Assembly (NCBI RefSeq): GCF_002278035.1
Contig: NZ_CP022605.1
Coordinates: 310,001 to 374,000, forward strand
Length of the DNA stretch: 64,000 nucleotides
Source of the DNA: Ochrobactrum quorumnocens
GTDB taxonomy: Bacteria > Pseudomonadota > Alphaproteobacteria > Rhizobiales > Rhizobiaceae
Direction: 5' to 3'
Positions 8,695-18,047 of this stretch are shown here, piece by piece. Position 1 is the first letter of the stretch. Each line of letters starts with the position of its first letter. A program made the translations under genes and the position numbers. The notes below the pieces were generated by a model that saw only the letters and a program-made list of their open reading frames with translations, made no database searches and was not told the origin of the DNA.

Positions 8695-9063
8695 ATGACT
8701 GACAGACCGAAATCGATTCCGGACGTAACACCGCCAGCGGTGATCAGGTTGCCATCCCGTGCCGCCGTGCTGAGTGGTGGAAGCATTCGTTCAGTGGCGA
8801 CGAGGTTTGAAATTGCCGCGTCTTCAGTCGTAAAATGGTCCCAGCGCCATCGTGCGACCGGATCGGTTCATCCCGGCAAGATGGGCGGCCACCGCAAGCG
8901 GATACTCGAACCGCATCGTGATATCATTGTGCAACGGCTCGCCGAGACCCCCCACCTGGCACTGCATGGCCTGAAGGCGGCGTTGACCGAGCGGGGTATT
9001 TCCGTCTCGCACAATACGATCTGGGAATTCATTCGCAGTGAAGGGCTGCGCTTCAAAAAAAGT
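8695..9063 (+). mobile_element. IS630-family transposase fragment (N-terminal helix-turn-helix part)
   Basis: Contains the DNA-binding N-terminus of an IS630-family OrfA: AAVLSGGSIRSVATRFEIAASSVVKWSQRHRATGS, then PGKMGGHRKRILEPHRDIIVQRL and HLALHGLKAALTERGISVSHNTIWEFIRSEGLRFKKS. The family similarity begins only at AAVLSGG; the first 20 or so residues are unlike the family, hinting at a frameshift or rearranged left end. Similarity stops after FKKS, and the frame closes at 9105. The DDE catalytic half is absent, so it cannot transpose. Confidence 0.8.
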
Positions 9064-9312
9064 ATGGATCGCCCGGTTTGCAAGAGGATTTTTGCGATGT
9101 TCTGATCAGTCTGCGTCAACGTATACAGTCTCATGAGTAAGCTCATTGCCAAGATGGACATCCGCACGTTCAGAGCCCCAATAAACACTTCGGCACCCAG
9201 TGCCATTTTTTTGACCGGGCTTTCTAAACGCCGTTCGACTGTCAGGCCATCTTTACGATCCTTCCTGCAAACTTCGGTGGGCTACGCGTTTCATAGTGCA
9301 TAGCCGATCCTA

Positions 9313-9850
9313 TTACGCAGCTATTGGGTAACTGCGGTCAAAGCCTGTTTCCTTGCGCAAGACGGCCCACGCTATCCTTGCCAGCTTATTTGCCAGCGCT
9401 ACAATCACGGCGTTACGGTGTACGCCTCGCTCTATCATGGCCTTCAGCCATCGCCCGAGGCGTGTCACTTGTTGAAAGCGACGGTAACGCCGCGCGAGCA
9501 CCATGGATGAGCAGAGTGCGCAAATAGGTGTTGCCACGTTTCGATATCCCAAGCAGTCGGGGTTTACCGCCGGTGCTGTACTGTCTGGGGACCAATCCGA
9601 GCCAGGCACCCAGGTCGCGCGCTTTGGTGAAGCTGCTCGCATCACCCACCGCAGCGACCAGGGCCGTTGCGTTAAGCACACCAATACCGGGTATCGAGGT
9701 CAGTCTGCGCATAGCGGCATCACCGCGTGCCAGCTGGATAAACTCGGTATTCAAGGCTGCAATTTTTGTGTCGAGTTCCTTCCATTCTGCGCGTAACTCG
9801 CCAATCAACTGGTATGCTCGCGACGGATACCTCATGGCTCTCTGCAAGCA
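9313..9850 (-). mobile_element. IS110-family transposase remnant, frameshifted
   Basis: C-terminal half of an IS110-family recombinase read on the minus strand: helical linker YQLIGELRAEWKELDTKIAALN, then the Tnp_20 domain LTSIPGIGVLNATALVAAVGDASSFTKARDLGAWLGLVPRQ and STGGKPRLLGISKRGNTYLRTLLIHGARA. A frameshift near 9515 is needed to continue into GVHRNAVIVALANKLARIAWAVLRKETGF, ending at 9313. The DEDD catalytic half is missing. It cannot be active. Confidence 0.82.
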
Positions 9851-9859
9851 TGCCGTTTT

Positions 9860-9953
9860 CGAGACGGGCAATCGTGCTGGCAGACGTGCCAGCACGATTG
9901 GCTAGATCCGCCACGCCGCTTGGCAACGGCATTTCGTCAGCACGTGCAGCCAC
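9860..9953 (-). pseudogene. Possible XRE helix-turn-helix fragment beside IS110 remnant
   Basis: On the minus strand, LPSGVADLANRAGTSASTIARLENGML resembles an XRE/HTH_3 DNA-binding segment (LAxxAGxSxSTIxRxE). The frame then runs without similarity into IS110 sequence that is in another frame, so it would be a truncated relic. The segment is short and chance similarity is possible. Confidence 0.3.
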
Positions 9954-9976
9954 GTCATGTTCAGATTGCTAGTCAA
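9918..9976. repeat. Dispersed repeat, copy A
   Basis: A 59-bp segment closely matching 59183-59242, with one single-base gap and a handful of mismatches. Read on the minus strand, both copies share the peptide pattern SEHxVAARAxE, suggesting a common coding origin in an unidentified mobile gene. Confidence 0.6.
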
Positions 9977-10042
9977 TATCTGGGCGATTGTAACTCTGGT
10001 CAACCTTCGTGCTCACATCGATTATTCCTGGCTTCGCAATGA

Positions 10043-11368
10043 CTAAAATTCGGCGACTTTGCCCCATGCGCTACGGTTCAACCGTTCGGGTTTGTATGGT
10101 GTCGGATCAACGATCGGCTTCCGTCCCAAAACTATGTCAGCAATCATGTGCCCCGCGCCCGGACCGATGCCGAAACCATGTCCGCTGAAACCTGCAGCAA
10201 GGATAAAGCCTGGAACTGTTTCGATCTCACCAATCGCCGGCACGCCGTCCGGCGTACTGTCGATATAGCCTGCCCAACGGTTGGTAATCGGTGTCGTGGC
10301 AAGCTCAGGCAAAAGATCACGCGCTCTTTGATATGTAAGTCTGATCTGCCCCTCATCAGGCTTCGGATTAAGAATGCGATTTCTTTCCATTGGTGTGATT
10401 TTATCTAGGGACCACTTGCTTAGCGTTTCATGGCCTGAGCACCAGCCTTGAATGCCACCTGGTGCAAGGCTCCGCCAGCGACGTGCGAACATAGGTATGA
10501 ATTCGCGACTGAACCGTAGTTGCTGCGGTGTTACATCCACACGAGCCTGGCCGCTGATTGCCAGGGTGTAGCCGCCATTATAGCGGTGTGTAAGGGAGAC
10601 TTGCGAGGTATGCAAAGCATTCGGTAGTCCATTGGCTCCGGGTCCAACGGACAAAATCGACGCACGGACCGCAGCCTGCGGAAAGCGAATACCAAGCTGA
10701 TTACAGAAGGACGATGCCCATGCACCGCCCGCCAGTACCGTGGTCTTCGTCTGAATCGTGCCTGCTTCGGTTACAACGCCAGAGACGCGTCCGGCGCTCA
10801 GTTCCAGGCCGCGCGCTGCGCAATTCTGATGCACCGTTCCGCCAGCAGCCATAATGCCACGCGCCACAACAGGAACAGCGCGTGAGGGATCTGCTATACC
10901 GTCTGTCGGAGAAAAAACGCCACCCGCCCACGCCCGTTTGGTTGCTTTGCCGTGTTCGGCAGCTTCTGAGGCGCTTAGCATATGCGTTGTAACGCCGACA
11001 GATTTGGCAAAATCGCGCCAGCGCGCCCAGCCCCCAATTTCTGCCTCGTCTTGTGAAAGATAAAGCAGTCCACAGCGCCTGAAGCCCGGATCTTCACCAG
11101 TTTCCGCCGCAATCCTATCCCAGAGTTCAAGGCTTTTCGTTGCCATGGCGAGTTCACGCGCATCGCGGTTCTGCTGACGGCACCACCCCCAGTTGCGGCT
11201 TGACTGTTCGGCTGCAATGCGACCTTTTTCGACGAGCGCAACCTTCACACCGCTGCGTGCAAGGTAATAGGCAGTAAATACACCGACAACGCCCCCACCG
11301 ATGACAACAACATCCGCCTCTTTAGGCAAAATCGGATTGGTTTCGATGTGCAATAGCGGTGCAGACAT
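10043..11368 (-). CDS. FAD-dependent oxidoreductase of the DAO (D-amino acid/sarcosine oxidase) family
   Basis: A 441-residue flavoenzyme expected to oxidise an amino acid or secondary amine. The FAD-binding GxGxxG motif is DVVVIGGGVVGVFTAYYLARSG, followed by the E of VALVEKGRI that binds the ribose. The family ending GFILAAGFSGHGFGIGPGAGHMIADIVLG is intact. The SRNWGWCRQQNRDARE segment is typical of a DAO subgroup. I start at ATG 11368 (MSAPLLHI) rather than eight codons upstream. It is divergent from an Lrp/AsnC regulator, a common pairing for amino-acid catabolic enzymes, so amino-acid-inducible control is plausible. The exact substrate is unknown. Confidence 0.85.
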   Translation of the reverse strand: MSAPLLHIETNPILPKEADVVVIGGGVVGVFTAYYLARSGVKVALVEKGRIAAEQSSRNWGWCRQQNRDARELAMATKSLELWDRIAAETGEDPGFRRCGLLYLSQDEAEIGGWARWRDFAKSVGVTTHMLSASEAAEHGKATKRAWAGGVFSPTDGIADPSRAVPVVARGIMAAGGTVHQNCAARGLELSAGRVSGVVTEAGTIQTKTTVLAGGAWASSFCNQLGIRFPQAAVRASILSVGPGANGLPNALHTSQVSLTHRYNGGYTLAISGQARVDVTPQQLRFSREFIPMFARRWRSLAPGGIQGWCSGHETLSKWSLDKITPMERNRILNPKPDEGQIRLTYQRARDLLPELATTPITNRWAGYIDSTPDGVPAIGEIETVPGFILAAGFSGHGFGIGPGAGHMIADIVLGRKPIVDPTPYKPERLNRSAWGKVAEF

Positions 11369-11594
11369 GTGCAGGACTCCAGTGTTTCGCATATCCTAAT
11401 CCGGCAAGCGAAGCGCAGTGCATCGGAGTTTGCACTTACACAGAATTTCATATGGTTTACTGAGGTTTCTACAGGGGATTATTGTGTGTAAGGCAAGTCT
11501 ACTTCGTATGATAACTGAAGATGGAAAACCGTAAACCGCATGATTGCAGCTTGGACCGAAAAAGATAATAATCCGAAATAAGAATACCGAATGA

Positions 11595-12083
11595 ATGGTT
11601 TTGACTATGAAGCTCGACAAAATTGACATCAGAATTTTATCCGAAATGCAGAAGAATGGGCGGATAACCAATGTCGAACTTGCCGAACTCGTCAATCTGT
11701 CACCTAGCCCTTGTCTGATGAGAGTGAAAAAACTTCAGTCTGAAGGATATATCACCGGATATTCGGCACAGATTAACGTGTCAAAACTCGGACACACGCT
11801 GACCGTATTTACCGAAGTCACACTCAAAAACCACCGGCAGATTGATTTTGCACGTTTCCTAGCAACGGTGGAGAAAATTGATTCCGTTATCGAATGCCAT
11901 CTCGTATCAGGCGGTTACGATTATCTTGTTAAATTCGTCACCGCGGGAATCGTCGAATATCAGACGATCATGGAGCGTTTGATTGATATGGATGTTGGCA
12001 TTGATAAGTATTTCAGCTTCGTTGTGCTCAAATCACCGATAGTGAAAGCACATCTCCCGCTCGACGTTATGTTCACCGAGTAG
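11595..12083 (+). CDS. Lrp/AsnC-family transcriptional regulator
   Basis: A 162-residue feast/famine regulator: N-terminal helix-turn-helix (LDKIDIRILSEMQKNGRITNVELAELVNLSPSPCLMRVKKLQSEGYITGY) and C-terminal RAM effector-binding domain (TVFTEVTLKNHRQIDFARFL, then DSVIECHLVSGGYDYLVKFV). These proteins form octamers and sense amino acids. It is divergent from the flavin oxidoreductase at 10043-11368, its most likely target. A second in-frame ATG at 11607 (MKLDKID) matches the usual family start and may be the true one; neither has a clear ribosome-binding site. Confidence 0.88.
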   Translation: MVLTMKLDKIDIRILSEMQKNGRITNVELAELVNLSPSPCLMRVKKLQSEGYITGYSAQINVSKLGHTLTVFTEVTLKNHRQIDFARFLATVEKIDSVIECHLVSGGYDYLVKFVTAGIVEYQTIMERLIDMDVGIDKYFSFVVLKSPIVKAHLPLDVMFTE

Positions 12084-12103
12084 ACCTAGAGTATCCGTCT
12101 TGA

Positions 12104-12650
12104 TCAAGCCATTTTTGGTGCCCAACAGCGATGCGCTTTTAGGCGTGCATTTGCTAGCACGATGAGCTTTCGCATGACGGCTGTAATGGCGACCTTTGGC
12201 GGTTTTCCCTTTGCTCTGAGCTGATCGTATTTGGCTTTGAGGTCAGGATTGAAACGGGTAGCTCCCAGAGCAGGCATGTAAAGGACCCGTCGGATATTGG
12301 CGCGGCCACCGGCTATAAAGGTCTGGCCGCGCCATTTGCCCGACTGCCTCGTCATTGGGGCCAGCCCGGCAAGGGCTGCGGCCTGATTGGTTTCAAGTCT
12401 CCCCAGTTCTGGCATGTCTATGATCAAGGAGAAGGCAATGATTGTCGAGAAACCTGGTATGGACGTGAGGATAGAAAAATTTGCAGCCAATTGTGCATCC
12501 ACTTGAATGATCGCTATGATTTCTGCTTCTATTGCTTGCATCTGGCGCTCAATCTGCTTGAGCCTTTCCGCATTCTGGCGCTTGAGCAGAGGAATGGAAA
12601 ACGCCTTGGCGCGGTTCTTCGCTGCGGTGCGATCTTTGAGACGAGGCGAT
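12104..12650 (-). mobile_element. IS110-family transposase remnant (C-terminal part)
   Basis: Minus-strand frame starting about LKDRTAAKNRAKAF and running through a helical linker (KRQNAERLKQIERQMQAIEAEIIAI) into the Tnp_20 domain: LTSIPGFSTIIAFSLIIDMPELGRL, AALAGLAPMTRQSGKWRGQTFIAGGRANIRRVLYMPALGA, ending CWAPKMA. The N-terminal DEDD half is missing; a stop lies just upstream. It is clearly a different IS110 element from those at 9.3 kb and 23.3 kb. It lies 180 bp from the outer end of duplicated block copy 1. Confidence 0.82.
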
Positions 12651-12833
12651 CAAACTCTAGCTCGACCCATTAAACGGTCTGCATATCCACGATCCGCCCC
12701 TCGCCACTGTTGGGAGAGCTCGAACTCTCTCGCAGTGGGACGAGTATCTCCCAGTTGACAGGAAACACCATAAGACAAGCAGATCGTAGAAAACTGGGAG
12801 CGATTTCCCACTTTCGGGTTACGTTGTAATAAC

Positions 12834-14495
12834 TCATCTTCTGGTGAAGTCACGGACCAGTTCTGGGTCTTGTTGCAAGCTATCGAGCCAGCGGGTATCG
12901 AGTTTTGGCACCGACGAGAACAGAAGCCGCGAATAAGGATGGCTGGCGGTACTGCCCATCATATTGGGGCTTAATTGCTCAACCTTTTTACCTGCATACA
13001 TCACAACAACTTCATCACAGATTGCGCGGACCGTCGAGAGATCGTGGCTGATAAAGAGATAGGACAACGACAATTCGCGTTGCAGTTCTTTCAGTAAATC
13101 AATAATGGAAGCAGCGACCACCGTATCGAGCGCCGATGTAATCTCATCGCAGATTATCATCTTAGGATCTGCAGCGAGAGCGCGCGCCAGATTGATACGC
13201 TGTTTCTGACCGCCCGATAGTTCACCGGGTCTGCGATAACGCATGTTGCGCGGCAGACGCACCATATCAAGAAGCTGGTCGATCCGGGCTTCACGGCTTT
13301 TGCCGTTCATACCGTGATAAAAGCGAAGCGGGCGCGCCAGTATATCTGCAATCGATTTGGCCGGATTGAGGGCCGTATCAGCAAACTGGAAGACAATTTG
13401 CAATTCGCGCAGTTGCTCACGACTGCGATGACGCAGATCGCTTTGCATTTCCTTGCCTTCAAATAGTATCTTACCGCTCGCGGCAGGCAGAATACCCGCA
13501 ATAACACGCGCAAGCGTGGACTTGCCACAACCTGACTCTCCGATGATGCCCAGGTTCTGTCCTCGTGACAACTCGAGGCTGACATTGTTGACCGCAATCA
13601 TCGCTGGTTCGCCAGACTTACCCACCATGCCATAACCGGCGAGCACCTTATCAACGACGAGAAGTGGCACAGGCTTTTCAACTGCGACAGTTTCAGGTTT
13701 CACATGTAAAGCGGGCTCAAAGGCAGCAAGCAATTCCTGCGTATAGGGATGCTGGGGATGATGCAGAATATACTGCGTAGAGCCCACTTCCTGCACTTCG
13801 CCGCCTTTGAGCACGACAATACGATCTGCAATCTGCGCAACGACTGCCAGGTCATGAGAAACATAAACGCCAGCGATATGCTTCTTTTTCATCACCGATT
13901 TGAAAGCACGCAGCACCTCAATCTGCGTTGTCACATCAAGGGCTGTCGTTGGCTCATCAAATATTACAAGCTTGGGATCACCAATAAGGGCCATCGCCGC
14001 TGAGAGGCGCTGCAACTGTCCACCGGAAACCTGATGCGGATAGCGATCACCAATCGTTTTAGGATTGGGCAAGGCCAATGCCTTAAACAGTTCAACAGCC
14101 TTTTTACGCGCTTCTTCCTTCGACATCAGCTTGTGGATCTTTGTCACCTCAATGACCTGATCCATGATGCGATGCGCTGGATTAAAAGATGCCGCCGCAC
14201 TTTGCGGCACATAGGAAACTTCTGTACCACGCTTCTTCGAACGTTTGCGCTCCGATAGGATGACAATATCCTGACCGGCAACAGCAATACTACCACCGAC
14301 GATCCGGCAACCCGGACGCGTATAGCCCATCAAACTCAGCGCAATTGTCGTTTTGCCAGAACCGCTTTCACCAATAAGCGCTACAATTTCACCTTCAGCA
14401 ATTTCAAAACTGACATCACGAATGATTTCAATTTTGCGTCCTGAATCCGTTTTGGCATCGACGCGTAGGTTGTTGATCTCAACAAGATTGCTCAT
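12834..14495 (-). CDS. Dipeptide/nickel-type ABC transporter, fused double ATPase (copy 1)
   Basis: A 553-residue protein joining two ATPase domains that are separate DppD/DppF proteins in E. coli. Domain 1 (about 1-270) has Walker A GESGSGKTT, signature VSGGQLQR and Walker B LVIFDEP. Domain 2 (about 275-550) has GESGCGKST, signature LSGGQKQR and Walker B MIICDEI. It powers import by the two permeases upstream in the operon. Its ATG follows directly on the stop of the permease gene (TGAATG), so translation is coupled. The gene is the last of a leftward operon: binding protein, hairpin, two permeases, ATPase. An identical copy lies at 24700-26361. Confidence 0.93.
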   Translation of the reverse strand: MSNLVEINNLRVDAKTDSGRKIEIIRDVSFEIAEGEIVALIGESGSGKTTIALSLMGYTRPGCRIVGGSIAVAGQDIVILSERKRSKKRGTEVSYVPQSAAASFNPAHRIMDQVIEVTKIHKLMSKEEARKKAVELFKALALPNPKTIGDRYPHQVSGGQLQRLSAAMALIGDPKLVIFDEPTTALDVTTQIEVLRAFKSVMKKKHIAGVYVSHDLAVVAQIADRIVVLKGGEVQEVGSTQYILHHPQHPYTQELLAAFEPALHVKPETVAVEKPVPLLVVDKVLAGYGMVGKSGEPAMIAVNNVSLELSRGQNLGIIGESGCGKSTLARVIAGILPAASGKILFEGKEMQSDLRHRSREQLRELQIVFQFADTALNPAKSIADILARPLRFYHGMNGKSREARIDQLLDMVRLPRNMRYRRPGELSGGQKQRINLARALAADPKMIICDEITSALDTVVAASIIDLLKELQRELSLSYLFISHDLSTVRAICDEVVVMYAGKKVEQLSPNMMGSTASHPYSRLLFSSVPKLDTRWLDSLQQDPELVRDFTRR

Positions 14496-15353
14496 TCATT
14501 CGCTCCTGTCGCGGATCTTCTGCGGTAGATTGTCGATCAGCAAATTGACGCTGATTGTGAGGCTCGCAATGGCAATAGACGGAAACACAACAGCCGGTGC
14601 TGCAAAGGACAGCCCGCCGATGTTTTCTTTAACCAGAGCGCCCCAATCGGCAAATGGTGGCTGCACGCCCAGACCGAGGAATGACATGCTGGACAATAGC
14701 AGCACGATGAACACAAAACGCAGACCAAAATCGGCCAGCACTGGTCCAATGATGCCGGGCAAAATTTCCGAGCGGATGAGATAGCCGATCTTTTCACCAC
14801 GTGCGCGAGCAACCGTCACGTAATCCATCGTATTGATGTTGATAGCAAGTGCGCGAGCAAAACGATAACTGCCGGGTATATAGATGACGGCCATAGTGAT
14901 GATCAGGACCGGGATAGATGAGCCAACACCTGCTACGATAACCAGTGCGAGAATTTTGCTTGGGATGGATGTTAAGGCGTCAAGAAAACGGCTTAGTGCG
15001 GAATCGAACCAGCCACCAATTACGGCAGCGGTCATGCCGAGCGTAACACCAAGAAAGCAAGCCAGGAAAACAGCAGCAATTGAAATACCGACCGTGAAGC
15101 GTGCACCATAAATGATCCGCGAAAGCATATCGCGACCCAGGTAATCAGTACCCAACGGAAACTGCGCACTCAATGGACCAAAAAAATCAAAGTCGACAAT
15201 TTCACCAACAGGATGCGGCGCAATCCAGGGAGCAAGAATTGCAACCAATGCCCAGCACAGGATAATCAGGAATGAAACTGTACCAACCAGATTAACTCGA
15301 TAGCCGAAGCGCGGAGACTTGGTCTTTCGCGGATTTGAAACGGAAGCGGTCAT
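14496..15353 (-). CDS. Dipeptide-type ABC permease, DppC-like (copy 1)
   Basis: A 285-residue inner-membrane permease of the DppC/OppC group. It has an N-terminal transmembrane helix after a basic stretch (LVGTVSFLIILCWALVAILAPW), the PLGTDYLGRDMLSRIIYGARFT motif typical of DppC proteins, and the EAA-type cytoplasmic loop VARARGEKIGYLIRSEILPGIIGP that contacts the ATPase. I start at ATG 15353 (MTASVSNPRK), two bases beyond the stop of the upstream permease gene; longer in-frame starts overlap that gene. An identical copy lies at 26362-27219. Confidence 0.92.
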   Translation of the reverse strand: MTASVSNPRKTKSPRFGYRVNLVGTVSFLIILCWALVAILAPWIAPHPVGEIVDFDFFGPLSAQFPLGTDYLGRDMLSRIIYGARFTVGISIAAVFLACFLGVTLGMTAAVIGGWFDSALSRFLDALTSIPSKILALVIVAGVGSSIPVLIITMAVIYIPGSYRFARALAININTMDYVTVARARGEKIGYLIRSEILPGIIGPVLADFGLRFVFIVLLLSSMSFLGLGVQPPFADWGALVKENIGGLSFAAPAVVFPSIAIASLTISVNLLIDNLPQKIRDRSE

Positions 15354-15355
15354 GA

Positions 15356-16312
15356 TTATCGCAGCCTCGGGTTGGAAACAATAGCGATCAGATCCGCTAT
15401 CGTGATGAGCAGGAGATAGCCAAAACAAAAGATCATCGCGCAAGTCTGGATCAAAGGCAGATCGCGTGTTGCTACCGCATCAAGCATTAGTTTGGCTATC
15501 CCGGGATAATTGAAGATCGTTTCTACGATGATAACTCCACCCAGCAGATACGACAGTGAGAGTGCAACCGCATTCACAATGGGGCCGAGCGCATTGGGAA
15601 GCGCATGAACCGTCACCATCCGGCGGCGTGATGCGCCTTTGAGCAGGGCCATTTCAACATAGGGTGTATTGAGTGTCTCAAGCACGGCTGCTCGCGTCAT
15701 ACGGATCATCTGCGCCGAGATCACAAAGCTCAGCGTGATAACCGGCATGGCAAAGACTTTCAAAAGACCGAGGAAAGATGTCACCTCATTGGCCATCGAA
15801 AGTGCCGGAAACCAGCCAAGATAAACCGCGAACACCAGCACAGCGATCGTCGCTACCATGAATTCCGGCACCGAAATTACCGAGATTGTGAAGATGGATA
15901 CAACACGATCATAGATTGTGCCGCGCATGATCGCCGCCGTAATACCGAGAAACAAAGCAACCGGCACCGAGATTGCGGCTGTGACACCGGCAAGCTTCAA
16001 CGAGTTCACCAGCCGGTTGCCGATAAGATCAGCAATCGGCACATTATTGACGTAAGACACGCCAAGATCACCGCGCAACAGGTTGCCCAGCCAATACAAA
16101 AAGCGCAGGAAAGCAGGTTGATCGAGGTTCATCGCTTCGCGAAGCCCCGCAACCGCCTCAGGCGTTGCTGCCTGGCCGAGCAAGATTTCTGCCACATCTC
16201 CGGGCAGCATCGCCGTTGCAAAGAAGATCGTAAATGCAACAATCAAAAGCGTAACGACTGCAACAACAAGGCGTTTGGCGACGAGGTTCAACAATGGCGA
16301 TTTTATGGTCAT
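15356..16312 (-). CDS. Dipeptide-type ABC permease, DppB-like (copy 1)
   Basis: A 318-residue permease of the DppB/OppB group. It has an N-terminal membrane helix (VAVVTLLIVAFTIFFATAMLPGD), the LLRGDLGVSYVNNVPI motif found in DppB proteins, and the EAA loop LETLNTPYVEMALLKGASRRRMVTVHALPNALGP. It pairs with the DppC-like protein to form the membrane pore. ATG 16312 (MTIKSPLLN) is chosen over an upstream Met because the latter would run into the intercistronic hairpin. An identical copy lies at 27222-28178. Confidence 0.92.
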   Translation of the reverse strand: MTIKSPLLNLVAKRLVVAVVTLLIVAFTIFFATAMLPGDVAEILLGQAATPEAVAGLREAMNLDQPAFLRFLYWLGNLLRGDLGVSYVNNVPIADLIGNRLVNSLKLAGVTAAISVPVALFLGITAAIMRGTIYDRVVSIFTISVISVPEFMVATIAVLVFAVYLGWFPALSMANEVTSFLGLLKVFAMPVITLSFVISAQMIRMTRAAVLETLNTPYVEMALLKGASRRRMVTVHALPNALGPIVNAVALSLSYLLGGVIIVETIFNYPGIAKLMLDAVATRDLPLIQTCAMIFCFGYLLLITIADLIAIVSNPRLR

Positions 16313-16341
16313 GCGCAACCCAATATCGGGGGAAACGATCA

Positions 16342-16371
16342 GTTCGGGCAAAACCAATGTTTTGCCCGAAC
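16342..16371 (-). promoter_or_regulatory. Intercistronic hairpin after binding-protein gene (copy 1)
   Basis: A perfect 12-bp inverted repeat (GTTCGGGCAAAA, 6-base loop) between the binding-protein gene and the permease genes. Hairpins here commonly protect the upstream mRNA or partly stop transcription, giving more binding protein than membrane subunits. The same hairpin recurs at 28208-28237 as part of the duplicated block. Confidence 0.65.
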
Positions 16372-16399
16372 CCGAAAAGCAAAGCTACCTGACCAAAGG

Positions 16400-18019
16400 T
16401 CAGGCTTCCAGCCAGGCATGTTCAGCGAAGGAATTGCCCATCAGATTTCCGCTCGGCAACGGACGAATACCTTTGACCTTTCCGCTATAAGCATCGAGAC
16501 CATCATAAAATGTTGGAATGATCGTGCCAGCATCGGCACTCACGATCTCCTGGAGTTCGCTGTAAATTTCGATCCGCTTTGCGTCGTTGGTAAGGCCACG
16601 TGCCTCTGAGAGCAGAGCATCAAATTTCTCGTTCTGAAATTTACTCTCATTCCAGCTTGCGTCAGACTTGTAAAATTGTGAGAACATTGCATCAGGCGTG
16701 GGGCGGGGATTGATATTGCCGAAGCATATTGGCGCTTTGAGCCAATAGTTCGACCAATAGCCATCGGCTGGAACACGCTGGACATCGAAATTAAGACCAA
16801 TCTCGGACGCAGCCTGCTGCAAGACCATTGCGATCTCGACAGACTGCTGTGCTGCACTTGAAGCAACAATTGGAATTGTCTTACCAATGAGGCCTGCCTC
16901 TGTGAGCAATGATTTTGCTTTTTCAGGGTCGTATGGAGCTGGCGCGAGGTCTTGTCGATAAAAACGGCTCGACGGTGGGATTGGCTGGTCATTACCCAGT
17001 TGCGCGAAACCTCGAAACACCGCCTTACTGACGAGGTCTCGGTTGATAAGATGTTTGATTGCCTGTACAAATTTTCCGTTGTTGCCCGGTTCCTGATCGA
17101 GACGAATAATCAGATTGGTATATTGGCCGGCAACGGTCCGAAGCAACTGGTGACCTGCATCGGTGATCTGGGCAGCCGCCCGGGGATTGACATTGGCAAT
17201 AATGTCCACGTCACCCGCTAATAACGCATTCAGACGCGCTGTCTCCTCTTGGATCGCAAAGATTTCGATCTCATCAAGATAAGGTCCGCCCCCTTGCTTC
17301 CAATAGTTTTCATTGGATTTCATGCGTGAGCGAGTGCCGGGGCTAAATTCCGTGGTTTTAAACGCACCGGTCCCTATACCTTGATTAAAGTTGCTGGTTC
17401 CATTTTTTACGATGAGGAATGCCGGTGTTCCCATCAAAGCGGGAAAATCGGCATTTGCACCCGTCAATTCGACGGTAACCTCATGATCGCCGGTCTTTGT
17501 GACAGCATCGATTTGAGAGGCAATCGTTTTGGCGCTGGATCCGGTTGCCGGGTCCTTGTGGCGTAACAGCGTGAAGACGACATCGTCGGCGCCGAACGGC
17601 GAACCATCGTGAAAAACGACGTTCCTGCGCAACTTGATTATCCAGCGTTTGGCATCGTCCGTTTCGAACGCCTCTGCCAGCTCCATTTGTGGAGTGAGCG
17701 TATCATCAAGCCGAGTGAGGCCATTATAGATGCTGTTGACACGAATATAGTCGATATTGAATATCGCGCGTGCAGGATCGAGCGTATCGGCGGTGCTGCT
17801 GGCATAAGTCGCAACGCGTATTTTGCCACCTTTTTTTGCGGTCTGCGCAAATGCTTCCGTCGCTTGCGTCGCAATTGCACCTGCGCCACTCACCGTCATG
17901 CCTGCTGCCAGCAGCATTTTAAGAACATCGCGACGCGATGCGCCCGAGCGGAGGTTCTGATCAAGAGTTAACTTCTCTGTTTCACTAAGATTTTTGTAGG
18001 AGATGTTGAGTTCGGACAT
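16400..18019 (-). CDS. Dipeptide-type ABC substrate-binding protein, Tat-exported (first system)
   Basis: A 539-residue family-5 solute-binding protein. The leader contains SRRDVLKMLLAAG, a good twin-arginine (Tat) motif, with cleavage near AFAQTAKKGG. The mature part shows the usual landmarks: GGKIRVATYASSTADTLDPA, the YNGLTRLDDTLTPQMELAEAFE segment, the KLRRNVVFHDGSPFGADDVVFTL motif of peptide-binding proteins, and the C-terminal SFAEHAWLEA. The ligand may be a peptide, opine or other amine; it is not readable. It is first in its operon, and AGAGGGTGAAC precedes the ATG. Only the last ~10 codons belong to the duplicated block; the rest differs clearly from the second binding protein. Confidence 0.9.
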   Translation of the reverse strand: MSELNISYKNLSETEKLTLDQNLRSGASRRDVLKMLLAAGMTVSGAGAIATQATEAFAQTAKKGGKIRVATYASSTADTLDPARAIFNIDYIRVNSIYNGLTRLDDTLTPQMELAEAFETDDAKRWIIKLRRNVVFHDGSPFGADDVVFTLLRHKDPATGSSAKTIASQIDAVTKTGDHEVTVELTGANADFPALMGTPAFLIVKNGTSNFNQGIGTGAFKTTEFSPGTRSRMKSNENYWKQGGGPYLDEIEIFAIQEETARLNALLAGDVDIIANVNPRAAAQITDAGHQLLRTVAGQYTNLIIRLDQEPGNNGKFVQAIKHLINRDLVSKAVFRGFAQLGNDQPIPPSSRFYRQDLAPAPYDPEKAKSLLTEAGLIGKTIPIVASSAAQQSVEIAMVLQQAASEIGLNFDVQRVPADGYWSNYWLKAPICFGNINPRPTPDAMFSQFYKSDASWNESKFQNEKFDALLSEARGLTNDAKRIEIYSELQEIVSADAGTIIPTFYDGLDAYSGKVKGIRPLPSGNLMGNSFAEHAWLEA

Positions 18020-18047
18020 ATCCAGTTCACCCTCTTTGGTTTTGTTA

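Larger units (their letters stand above)
12830..16431. repeat. 3,602-bp direct repeat, copy 1 (dipeptide-type ABC genes)
   Basis: Matches 24696-28297 with a constant offset of 11,866 bp. The left edge is TAACTC, before which the two flanks differ. The right edge is TTCAGCGAAGG, inside the binding-protein genes' last codons. All frames on both strands translate identically and I saw no mismatch where I compared bases. It covers the ATPase gene, both permease genes, the intercistronic hairpin and about 10 codons of the binding-protein gene. Confidence 0.95.

Noticed and set aside
12659..12829. Possible IS terminal repeat (TGGGA/TCCCA symmetry) beside repeat copy 1
   Set aside because: The symmetry is only 5 bp and I could not match it to any partner end.
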